The notes under the pieces: model-generated
What the model was told of the DNA's origin: nothing
The model's database searches: none
Seen by the model: only the letters and a program-made list of their open reading frames with translations
In this document: positions 55,596-64,000 of the stretch, piece after piece
Layout: every line of letters starts with the position of its first letter
Position numbering within the stretch: the first letter of the stretch is position 1
DNA from: Auricularia sp. M13
Lineage: Eukaryota > Basidiomycota > Agaricomycetes > Auriculariales > Auriculariaceae
DNA: 64,000 nucleotides
Assembly (NCBI GenBank): GCA_037042915.1
Contig: CM073200.1
Span: forward strand, 3,468,832-3,532,831
Reading direction: 5' to 3'
Translations under genes and position numbers: made by a program

Positions 55596-57168
55596 TCAAC
55601 TGGCGTCTATTACTTGCGCCGTCCCCTTCACAGCTGCGACATCGTCTTCCTGATCGAGCTCGTCGAGGAGTCCGTCTAGGTCTGGTGAAACGACATATCG
55701 CTGTCGAATTTCGCCGAGCACGACCATTGCTTTCTTCTCCCGGTGCAGATGCACAGCATGCTGCAGATAAGAGGCGGGCGTCGCAGAGTTAACCTGTTGG
55801 CAGTTTGTTCAGCTCGCAACGAGGTGAATGGAACTCTCCCAGCCTCACATTGAGAAGGATATTTTCGCCCAATCGCATCTTTATAGAGCCGTCGTCGTAT
55901 ACCTCCAGCTGGCCGATAAGGCCATCAAGTGGAACCTTCTTTTCTTGCTTCTTCGCGCCCTCGTCGTCGTCCGCCGCTGCGAGCGGTTTGATTTCATCCG
56001 CGAACGACACGTGGCGCGAAGGGCCCGCGTCGGCCTTTTCTTTGCCTTTCGCTTTGTCCGACTTGATTGCAGGTGCGGGGGGTTTTGCGGAAGGTCCGGG
56101 CGCATCGTCTTTGACGTCTACATCCATCGGGTCGGCGGTTGCAGCAGTCGCGGTAGGCACAAAGGTCGGAAAAGGCTGTGGAAATTGGAATACAAATATT
56201 TCTTGACTCAGGGAGGTGATCTGTTGCAGACTGAGAGAAGTATTGACAGCGAGAGAGTATTTGCTTACCTCCATGTCGTCCTGTTTGCCTGTGAGCGCGC
56301 GTACTAATTCCTGGAGCTCGTCAGAGTCGTCCAAGTCGGCCAAGACAAATTCCGTGGGATCTTGAGTCTGAGCCGAGGCAGAGGGTCCAGCTGCCATGTC
56401 AAATAACTTGGCTGTATGTATCAGGTCAGTTGCTGTTAACCAGTAGACCATACAAAGCGGCTTACCGTCGGGATCCTCAATCTTCACGCGCGGTTTCGTC
56501 TTGCGCTCCTTGCGTAGCGTTTCAGGCGCCATATAGTCCATTCGCCGCACGTCGGAAAGGTCGACGATTTCGACGCCAGCATCTGGATCGGAATACTGCT
56601 CGGCCTCGTCCTCTTCCTCGTCTTTGGGACGCAGCTCCTTTTTCATAGAGAACGGTAAGGGCGGAGGGGCGCCAGATAGCGACAACATCGAGCTCGACGC
56701 AGACGCGACGGGCGCGAAGACCGTGCGCGGTGCCGCCCGCCGACCGGTGACGAGCGCTGGGCCCATCGCGAACGGTCCGCTGGCCACCATCGTCTCTTCG
56801 GGTCGTGGGTTACTAGGACGGTCGCCGCCGCCAGGCCCGCCGCGTCCGCGACCACGCCCTCGTCCGCGTCCCGGCGGCGGCTTGCTGCTGGTGCTTGCTC
56901 CCGCATTAGCAGGCTCCTACAGTAGAATTGCCTTGTCAGACACGCGTCTATGGCGGATATGCTGACATGCCTGTTTCACTTCAGCTCTAGATTGCAGTCA
57001 AACGCGTGCGAGCTGCAGGAAAGCGGAGCCTGCGCACTCTGCTGGCTTTTTCCTCGCCGCGAACGTCGGGACGAACTTGAGCTTCGCGGTGCCGCCCTTG
57101 GTCGTCGCATCGTCTGGTCTCTTGGCTTGGTTGCCGATTGCACGCTCCTGGCCTGGTGGCTGGCTCAT
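55596..57168 (-). CDS. RPC53: RNA polymerase III subunit RPC4 (RPC53)
   Basis: Five minus-strand exons: about 57004-57168, 56466-56916, 56269-56411, 55849-56220 and 55596-55793. The N-terminus MSQPPGQERAIGNQAKRPDD leads to KLKFVPTFAARKK, an Arg/Gly-rich tract (PPPGRGRGRGRGRGGPGG), acidic patches, and the C-terminal RPC4 domain: VPLDGLIGQLEVYDDGSIKM, RLGENILLNV, then SATPASYLQHAVHLH and MVVLGEIRQRYVVSPDLDGL. RPC4 pairs with RPC5 in the TFIIF-like arm of Pol III, helping termination and reinitiation. The end of exon 1 is open: a GT donor at 57003 gives 442 aa, a GC donor at 57042 gives 429 aa. Confidence 0.88.
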
Positions 57169-57259
57169 CCGCTAATTCCAGGAGTCACGGTAAGGAGTCG
57201 CGGCTCACAAACTCCGACTCTTGATCTCTTACTGCTCTCTCCGGTGCCACATCCTGTCG
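57169..57259. promoter_or_regulatory. 91-bp divergent start region shared by RPC53 and the F-box gene
   Basis: The RPC53 ATG at 57168 (minus) and the F-box ATG at 57260 (plus) are separated by 91 bp, so both promoters must fit here or overlap the genes. No TATA box was seen. Confidence 0.6.
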
Positions 57260-58795
57260 ATGGTCGTCTTACTCGAACTACCCGACGACGTGTGGTCATG
57301 CGTGTTCGACTGCATGACAGTGACACAACTCGTGGTAGCTTCGCATGTCTGCAAGCGTCTGCGGCTCTGTGCCCACGCCCACGAGACATTTTGGAGCGTT
57401 GCGACCATCTCCAAAAACCTTCATCCCGCCTCGCTTGAATTCTTCATGAAACAGCTGCTGCAGTCGAATATCGGACGTCGGCCCATCTCCGTTACTGTTT
57501 TGCCTCAGAAGGGCTGGTCAAGCTACCCCGATCAACTGCCGTTCATGCGGACCATAATCATTCCCGCTATCGGCGCCAGCCTATCCCATTTGGTAGCCCT
57601 GCACATTGAAGTGCCCCACATGCTCTCGGAATGCATGGTCAACATGCTTCGCCAACCTGCACCGGCGTTACGTTCGTTCACCGTCACCAACTGGCACTAC
57701 CGCGAAGATATCACCTCCATTATAGATACCATCGCCATTCCTAGTGACATCTTTGCGATGCATGCCCCACAGCTGGTTGTGCTTAGTATTGGCGATGGCA
57801 TCACATTCCCCGACCATCCGCTGCCTGCGTTCCGCGCCGTCGAACTGGTCAAGCTTCATCTTGGATGCGACCTGCCCAACCTGATCGGCCTGGAAAGACT
57901 CCTACAGTGGTTCCCTAATTTGCTCCATTTTGATATGCGGGCGCTGGAAGTGGAAGGGAAGACCTGGAGTCGTCTCCCACCGCAACTATTCGGACGTTTG
58001 AGCGACTTGATATCGATCGGACTACATGCCTCTTCGCTTGCCAACCTCCAACGGCTTGGCCTGTCTGGGCAGTTCCTTATCCCCATACGTCACGTTCGGG
58101 TGATGACAAGGTCCTTGGGTTCGCGTATCGGCGGCAGCATCGGGATGGACAGCGCGCTCAGGCAGTGCCTCATACCTCGAACATCCGCGGAGATATCCTG
58201 CTGGCTGAGGTACATAGGGGGATTATCCGAATCTTCTGAATACTTTGTCGCGGGCGCTCCCATGGCGTTCGTGTCGGAAGATGTCTATCCCATCTTGCGC
58301 GAGTTCGACGCGCCGGCGGACTACCCCGAGCATGCCGGCGTGCCCATATGGCAGACGTTCGCCACGACTGTTAGGCTTGCCGCGCTGTCTATGGATGTGG
58401 AACTCTGGCAATCATTCCGCCAGCATACAGACGCGCTGACTTCACTCGAAATCCTGCTTATCGAATTGAAATCGCAGCTTCCTAGGCAGCGTGATGCAGC
58501 TGGACAGGGACTTGTTGTCTCCTGCCCGCGCCTGAACACAGTCATCCTCCAGAGCCGCTTTCTGGGCGCTCAGCGTGCCATCGTGACCTGCCGCGGCGTA
58601 GATGCCTTCCTTTGTGCGTCGCTGTCTGTGGACGACTGGGCCTCCGTCGAGGTCGTCCTTCTCGACGTCAGGCTCTATGGTTCCGCGACTAGCGAAGGCA
58701 CTCGGATCGCTCGCGTTTCCGAATCCTCGAGGCATGAATGCGCGAAGCGCAGTGCCCGGGTTGCGACGCTACTTCGCTACTCGGAGATGATATGA
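57260..58795 (+). CDS. F-box domain protein
   Basis: One exon, 511 aa. The start is chosen so the F-box lies at the N-terminus: MVVLLELPDDVWSCVFDCMT, then VTQLVVASHVCKRLRLCAHA, the LP..V...IF pattern that binds Skp1. The rest has no clear repeat, but shows irregular Leu-rich stretches (FPNLLHFDMRALEVEGKTWS) that could form a curved recognition surface. Such proteins are highly expanded in agaricomycetes and choose substrates for SCF ubiquitin ligases. Targets are unknown. An upstream in-frame ATG at 57221 would put 13 residues before the box. Confidence 0.8.
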   Translation: MVVLLELPDDVWSCVFDCMTVTQLVVASHVCKRLRLCAHAHETFWSVATISKNLHPASLEFFMKQLLQSNIGRRPISVTVLPQKGWSSYPDQLPFMRTIIIPAIGASLSHLVALHIEVPHMLSECMVNMLRQPAPALRSFTVTNWHYREDITSIIDTIAIPSDIFAMHAPQLVVLSIGDGITFPDHPLPAFRAVELVKLHLGCDLPNLIGLERLLQWFPNLLHFDMRALEVEGKTWSRLPPQLFGRLSDLISIGLHASSLANLQRLGLSGQFLIPIRHVRVMTRSLGSRIGGSIGMDSALRQCLIPRTSAEISCWLRYIGGLSESSEYFVAGAPMAFVSEDVYPILREFDAPADYPEHAGVPIWQTFATTVRLAALSMDVELWQSFRQHTDALTSLEILLIELKSQLPRQRDAAGQGLVVSCPRLNTVILQSRFLGAQRAIVTCRGVDAFLCASLSVDDWASVEVVLLDVRLYGSATSEGTRIARVSESSRHECAKRSARVATLLRYSEMI

Positions 58796-59191
58796 TGGCT
58801 TGTCCTCTGTCTGCCGAATTGTAGCCCATCTAGGATGCTGCATTGGTGATGGCCTGCTCTTCTTCCTGTGTGCCTTGGGCAATGCGCCTTCGTCCCTTCC
58901 CCTTGATAATCTACATTGTATTATTTCGCTGATCTGTACTCATTGAATACTTCTGGGACGCATACGACATCATTGTGATTGAAGATATCCATTTGGGCTC
59001 TGAAAAGACTACACCTTCACCATCGGTCGATCTGCTGATATGAAAGCATTTCCACTTGCGCTGGAACCAGGCAATGTTGGTTGGCGGGGGAGAGAAGATG
59101 TCTCGACGGGTAGTCGACGCGGCGTCGGCGCTGGCGGACGTCCGCGGTCTCGGTCAATGCTGACGCGCAAATAAGTTCTAGATAAATTATT
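58796..59191. other. Intergenic region after the F-box gene
   Basis: AT-richer DNA holding the 3' ends of the convergent F-box and DUF6533 genes. No gene or repeat was recognised. Confidence 0.45.
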
Positions 59192-61022
59192 CTAGAACCT
59201 CCCTTCATCGCCACCTAGTATACAAGCCATGGCATCTTGAGGTCCATTACACAACATGTGTGCCGCCGCTCGCCAGAGCCTGTTCGCGGTAGTCGCCCAC
59301 AGCGAGGTCTCGCAGTGGAACCTCTTGCTGCTGTTGCCGCGCTCGCGCTCGTTGTTCCATTTCGGCTTCCAGGCCTCCACCAATCTCCGTGAGAAACGTT
59401 CTGCGCATTGTATCAGTAGTGGGTCCGTGAAACCGGGCCGTGCGACGCACGAAACGAGTTCAGACGGTTTGCTGAGGAAAGATATTCGGGACCTCATCGA
59501 TTGCACTTGCTGGGACGAGCCCGAGCGGCCAGTCACCGCGCGGAGGTTGAGGATGAGGCGACAGGTAGATAGGACAGTAATGCTGCCCGTTGAATTAGGA
59601 GGTCAACGTCTTCTGAATTGGCGAGACAACGCACGCGGACGAGAATCTGTGTCGAGACCGTTTAACAAGCCATACCACTTGGACATGTTAAAAAAAGCGT
59701 ACCCAGCATTTATATCTTGTAATCCGACCTGAGCGTGTAGTGTGAGGATCTCGTGAATCACGTGTGCGAGAAACGGGTTACCGGAGCGAACTGCGGATGC
59801 GAAACATGTCAATACGGACTCAAAGCCTCGTCAGGGGACTCACAATGAACATAAAGATGTTGAGGCAGTATGACAATGACATGAGCCTGCGAGGGGTAAA
59901 TGTATGCATCGCACGAGGAGGCGGCCACTTACCCGAAGTAAATAAGGCCGTCGCGAAGTATCACTTGGACGATTGGCATGTCCTTGTGCTCCTTCATGTA
60001 TTCAAGTGATTTGAACAGCGTGCATCCGAACACCATGCAGTCGTAAATAAAAGGGGCCGTCCTGAGGTTGGTCAGCGAAAGATTGGAAGTGTTCAGGCGC
60101 ACAGCAACTGACCAGGTAACTATGCCTTGCACGCGACGAGGGCTGCCTGGTATGCAGCCGAAGCCCTTCGGCAGCAGTGTGATGCGCTCGTCGAAAGCAG
60201 TCCAGATGAGCACACCAGCCTCAATGACAATGGCTGGTATGAACACTAGAAGAATGAGCTTCGAGCGGCGGTACAAACTGGGCGAGGTCAGCCTCGTGCG
60301 CAGACAATGAGTTGGGAAATACGTGCGCATATGTCCGTAGCAGAAAGATGATGTGCGCAATGATGACTAGCGCAATGACAAAGGCGGTGGGCGCTACAGC
60401 AAACTTGTTGCATCTGTGGCGAGGGTGAGAGCGGGGGAAAGCTTTCCAGCGAGATCAACTAACTCCTATAGCCATGTGGACGATCAGCTAGGATAGCACT
60501 GCGGGCCCCTGAAAATCGTACCTCTGGTTCCCATGTGGTTTGGAACATCGCTGGAGGGGAGTGAACGGTGAGGAAGAGCATAAGCTTGCAGCACTGACTG
60601 TACGTGGCGTTGAGATACATAAGAATTGGCAGGTAGCGCAGCTGAGGGCGCGCGGGAATGAGCAGATGTTATGTGCGCGGGAACAACAGCATACCAGGAC
60701 CCAGAGCCCCGTGAACGAGTTGCGCTGGCGCTGCCATATTCGTTCGACCTCCATGTCGAGGCAGATAACTGCCGTCTTCCTGGTCAGTAACTAATCGTGC
60801 AGCCTTGCCAAACGACTGGGTCCACTCACGCCAGTCCCATAAGAGCACGGCGTACGTAGAGACGAAGTATAACTTCCATGCCTGCCTGGGAGAAGTCGCG
60901 CGTTGTTAGCAGTCAAGATAGGGTAGGTTTGTTACTGCAGCCTGTTTTCCGGCGCTCAGCACTCACAGCTCAGCGAAGTGGCGGGCCGTCTCGGGGGAAT
61001 AATGCCCAGTGTCGTTGGCCAT
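59192..61022 (-). CDS. Seven-helix-type membrane protein, DUF6533 family
   Basis: Minus-strand exons begin 60967-61022, 60832-60885, 60695-60779 and 60604-60641. The start MANDTGHYSPETARHFAELQ leads into AWKLYFVSTYAVLLWDW and then CLDMEVERIWQRQRN, which is the DUF6533 signature (a Trp-Asp helix end followed by E.E.IW). Later hydrophobic helices include VAPTAFVIALVIIAHIIFLL with RTYALYRRSK, LILLVFIPAIVIEAGVLIW, TAPFIYDCMVFGCTLFKSL and YCLNIFMFIFAPV, then RLILNLRA near the end. These proteins are abundant in agaricomycetes; function is unknown, though receptor-like topology is often suggested. GC donors are required at 60831 (gcgtga) and 60326 (gcacgt). The exon around 60420-60600 and the last 350 bp are not settled. 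Confidence 0.75.
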
Positions 61023-61650
61023 GCGGGGCGCCGCGCGCCACGGTTCTCGCTGCGGTCGGCGACGAGCGGTCCGTCGTTAAGGCACGTCGTGGTCGGGCGG
61101 CAGGAGGACAAGGAGAGTCAGGGACGCCGGCCTCACGGCGCACGCGGCGCTTCGAAAGCGGATCAGATTCGCCCATCCGATGCGGGGCATTCCATCACGC
61201 GCACTGACATGCACGCATGCGACTGTCTGAAGTCTTGTGCATCGGCTTAAGACCTCCTAGATATGAGGGCGCTCGAATCTCACTTGTCTGCCGCGCCCAG
61301 CATGTGCATACTGACTGCGATCCAGAAGCACAGAACACTCATGATCATGTTACATATACGTACAAGAGCAAATCCTGCACAGAACTTCTCACATCCATGA
61401 TATATGATGATCCATCACGTGCTGACCGTCTTCGAGAACCACAGGTTCCCTGCTACACCCAGAAATAAAGTCGAATGGCTGAACAGATGAATCCCATGCT
61501 GCTTGCCAAGTCGCTGGACGCTCACCTCCATAACTAACAATCGCAAATCAACATTTACAGTTCCAGTCGACGATCATCAATTCAAGCAAGGTGGTTACTG
61601 TGCAAAGTTACACGGCGTCAAGACGAAACGACGGAATGTACGGGAGTGCT

Positions 61651-63388
61651 TCAACGGTAGCAGAGGACCTCGTAAGAGTTGCTCATTTTCTCTTCGCGAT
61701 CCGCACCAAAATGCGCCCCGTCTGCGATCAATTAGCTCAAGATATCGGTCGCGAATTATGCATTCACGAACCTCCAAACTGATCAGAGACCTTGCCGACC
61801 CTTTCGTGGGGTGAGAATCCGAGATGACAGGAGTGATCCAATGAAGGCTACGTACTGAACTCCGCCGCTGTAGGACGCGCGGGCTGCGTAGAGCACAGAG
61901 CCGTCGTCGTCGATCCCAGCACTGCGCGAAGTGAGAAGAACATCGGACGAAAGGTAATAGGTAAGTCGTACAAGACCGGGGTGTTGGAAAGACCACTTGG
62001 ATCGAGACGACCTTTGACGGAGACCCATTTGACGATGGACGCCTTGCCGGTGAGAACTTCGATGTTACTGACCTACCGGCCCTGATGTATTGGCAAATGC
62101 TACACCAAAGCCACAGCACGTCGACTCATAACTTACGAAGGCTTCGCCGCCATTGTAACCGAACGAACCGCCGCCCAGATGGTCCGCGGCCTTGCCGACC
62201 TCTGCAGACATACCACATCAGACAAAGCAACACACGCATCGCACGTAAGTAGCGCACGAAGGGAGGTTCGGTCGACGCCAGGGAATACTCCGCGGCAGAT
62301 GTACAGGGCGCCGCGCGAATCGTTCTCATGGCCGCCTTGAATAGCGCCTGAAGGAATGTTTCCGCCGCTGCTCTGCGTCCAGGCAAGTCCCTCGCTAACA
62401 GACGTATCAGATATGTTCTAAGATGGAAGTCGTGATGAACTCGAAGGACGTACTACTGGTAGACGAGCACCTCGTAGGTGGTGCCGATGTATTCGATCCC
62501 GTTGAATGTGGCGCTGGCACCTGAGCGACATGAGTTTCGAGCGAATAAACATCGAGAGCCGCCACCTTTCATGAGGGAGCTGATCTTGCCCGGCCTACGT
62601 GGGCGTCGATCGATTTAGTCGGCTGAACATCGAAAGATGCTGCTACATCCACTCACTGCAGGCCGATCGTGCTCGCCACGCTACCTCAAGGCAATGAGTC
62701 CCCAACAAAAGCTACGGAGACGCACTGGACACTCACCCATTTTCGAAGACTGGGCTGGCGACCTTGACGCGAGTGACGAACTGCGCGGCACCGTTGCCGT
62801 CATTTCCGGCGCTGAGTTCGATAAGTCAATAAAGGAATTGGGATGGATAGAAAACTCCGGGTCGCCACGCACAGGATGGGCATCCCATTGAGCTTCGCAA
62901 GGTCGAACTTTCCGGACTGCTCGACCCACTTGAGCTGCGGCGAGCGGCCACAGAGGACTTCGTAGTGGTTGAACTTCACAGCAGCAGGCGCAGTCAGCCT
63001 CAGGTCGTGAAACATTCATAGCCTGTGTAGTAGAACGACGTACGAACTGCTCGCGGCCATTGCAGGCCGCGATGGCGCCGTGGACATGCTGGCCACACTT
63101 GCCGACGTCTGCGGTTGGTTGTCAGCACCAGCGTAGTCGTACTGCATGCAGTAGGCCTCAGAGTAAAAGACCTACGGGTAACATTGCCGTCTACAATGCG
63201 CGCCACATAGAGCGTGTCGCCGGACTTCTCCTTGCCCGCGACTACCGCGTTCGGGGGGATGGTGCCGCTGGAGGCCGGGACCTGTCACGCATGAAAATCC
63301 ATCAGCAGCTGGGTGTTACTGAAGGAGGCTCGTCGAGGAGGCCCACCCAGCTGAAGCCGTTTGGGAGGATAGACGTGTTGAAAGACAT
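61651..63388 (-). CDS. DM9-repeat (DUF3421) protein, probable lectin
   Basis: A many-exon minus-strand gene from ATG 63388 (MSFNTSILPNGFSWVGLLDE) to TGA at 61651. DM9-type units are plain: PNAVVAGKEKSGDTLYVARI with VGKCGQHVHGAIAACNGREQ; FNHYEVLCGRSPQLKWVEQS; GNDGNGAAQFVTRVKVASPV; GASATFNGIEYIGTTYEVLV; GAIQGGHENDSRGALYICRG with EVGKAADHLGGGSFGYNGGE; VSNIEVLTGKASIVKWVSVK; GIDDDGSVLYAARASYSGGV; and the end EEKMSNSYEVLCYR. That is about two full double-DM9 domains. DM9 proteins studied in animals bind mannose; a cytosolic carbohydrate-binding role is likely here, as no signal peptide is seen. The junction near 62830-62890 does not fit in frame and remains open. Confidence 0.75.
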
Positions 63389-64000
63389 GGGATTGAGGAA
63401 TGCAGTAGACCGTTCGTGAATGCTGCGTCTTTATAGCCACCCTCGGCGCAGATCAGTCGAGTCGCATGTTTGCCATACAAGCGTCGAGGATCGAGTCTGG
63501 GGTCCGGGGAAGAGATCTACTTCATTAGCGCTCGAATGACGTTCCACCACTGGCAGAAGAAGGCCAAGGATCAGGTGTTGGATATACGAGCGTCTGGGGT
63601 AAAATCGAGTGGATCTGCTAGTTGGAGGCGTCCGATAATCCGCGCAAGACACGATGCAGATCAAGGTCCTCAATGTGATGGACCGTAGAAGCGCGAATGG
63701 CGGGCGCCTAGTCCACATATTTTCCCTCTACATTATGGATCATGTGAGAGATATACGCAATCCTCGATGTTTGTTACACCTGTCAGGCATGCTGCAGTAG
63801 AGAAGCCCACAAGAGGAGCCCAGGTTTTTGGCGCCCACAATAGACATTGAGGAGCGGGCCGCGCACGCAGGATACACGTGCCCAGCTGGCAGAAGGTGGA
63901 CAACCAGAACTCCACAGATTAATCGGTTTGAGACAGGGTAAAGTGATCAATCAATGAACGCCGCAGACAGCCAGCAGCGTCATTCGGATGTGTAGCCAGT
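63389..64000. other. Right end of window, no gene recognised
   Basis: Short frames occur on both strands (for example 63733-63915 minus), without recognisable motifs or splice partners. The left part should hold the promoter of the DM9 gene. Confidence 0.4.

Noticed and set aside
55805-56307. Open + strand frames opposite RPC53
   Set aside because: Shadows; the minus strand gives the full RPC4 domain with consistent introns.
1-64000. CRISPR arrays, bacterial operons, phage or retroelement polyproteins
   Set aside because: No regularly spaced repeats, no reverse transcriptase, integrase or transposase motifs were seen in any frame; gene structure is clearly eukaryotic.

Overview
The window is nuclear DNA of a filamentous basidiomycete, most likely an agaricomycete. 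The signs are compact genes broken by many introns of about 45-65 nt, GC-rich coding exons, very short intergenic gaps, and gene types typical of mushroom-forming fungi: multi-copy tannase/feruloyl esterases, a DUF6533 membrane protein, a large AlkB-like dioxygenase with a Cys-rich N-terminus, an F-box protein, a MYND protein and a DM9 protein. Exon junctions below were placed by hand from GT/GC...AG signals, reading-frame phase and remembered protein families. No alignment was run.

Layout. 1-16 kb is partly accessory: the 3' end of an unknown gene, two tandem minimal-nucleotidyltransferase-like genes (1585-2335 and 4711-5447) with a decayed PWP1-like WD40 fragment between them, an unknown minus-strand gene (about 5508-6130), and a 5-kb minus-strand AlkB-like 2OG-Fe(II) dioxygenase gene (6505-11602). 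That last gene has four tandem repeats in its C-terminal tail and signs of decay in its 3' half. A gene-poor 1.8-kb gap holding a perfect 30-nt inverted repeat leads into a CCCH/RRM/RBR ubiquitin-ligase gene (13429-16194).

16.9-22 kb carries BUD6/AIP3 (polarity, actin nucleation) and a PLP-dependent cysteine/cystathionine synthase. 22.6-32.2 kb is an array of four secreted tannase/feruloyl esterase paralogues, all on the + strand, with the same exon plan and a shared CACGTG-TATA promoter block. They probably act outside the cell on plant cell-wall or tannin esters.

32.7-58.8 kb is a dense housekeeping block: GUP1 (MBOAT acyltransferase), LIG4 (NHEJ ligase), THS1 (threonyl-tRNA synthetase), an EFM3/FAM86-like methyltransferase, APL4 (AP-1 gamma-adaptin), a UvrD-like helicase fused to a PD-(D/E)XK nuclease, tRNA-Leu(AAG), a MYND zinc-finger gene, a GH76 mannanase, HFI1/ADA1 (SAGA), RPC4/RPC53 (RNA polymerase III) and an F-box gene. 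Two divergent pairs share tiny promoters: APL4/helicase with 31 bp between the outermost start codons, and RPC4/F-box with 91 bp. 59-63.4 kb has a DUF6533 membrane protein and a multi-repeat DM9 protein.

The most unusual signal is a cluster of introns that need a GC (not GT) donor to keep the frame: three in LIG4, two in THS1, three in APL4 and two in the DUF6533 gene. With them, LIG4 closes as 25 exons and 1063 codons, and APL4 as 12 exons and 828 codons. No complete new defence, CRISPR or mobile system was recognised.
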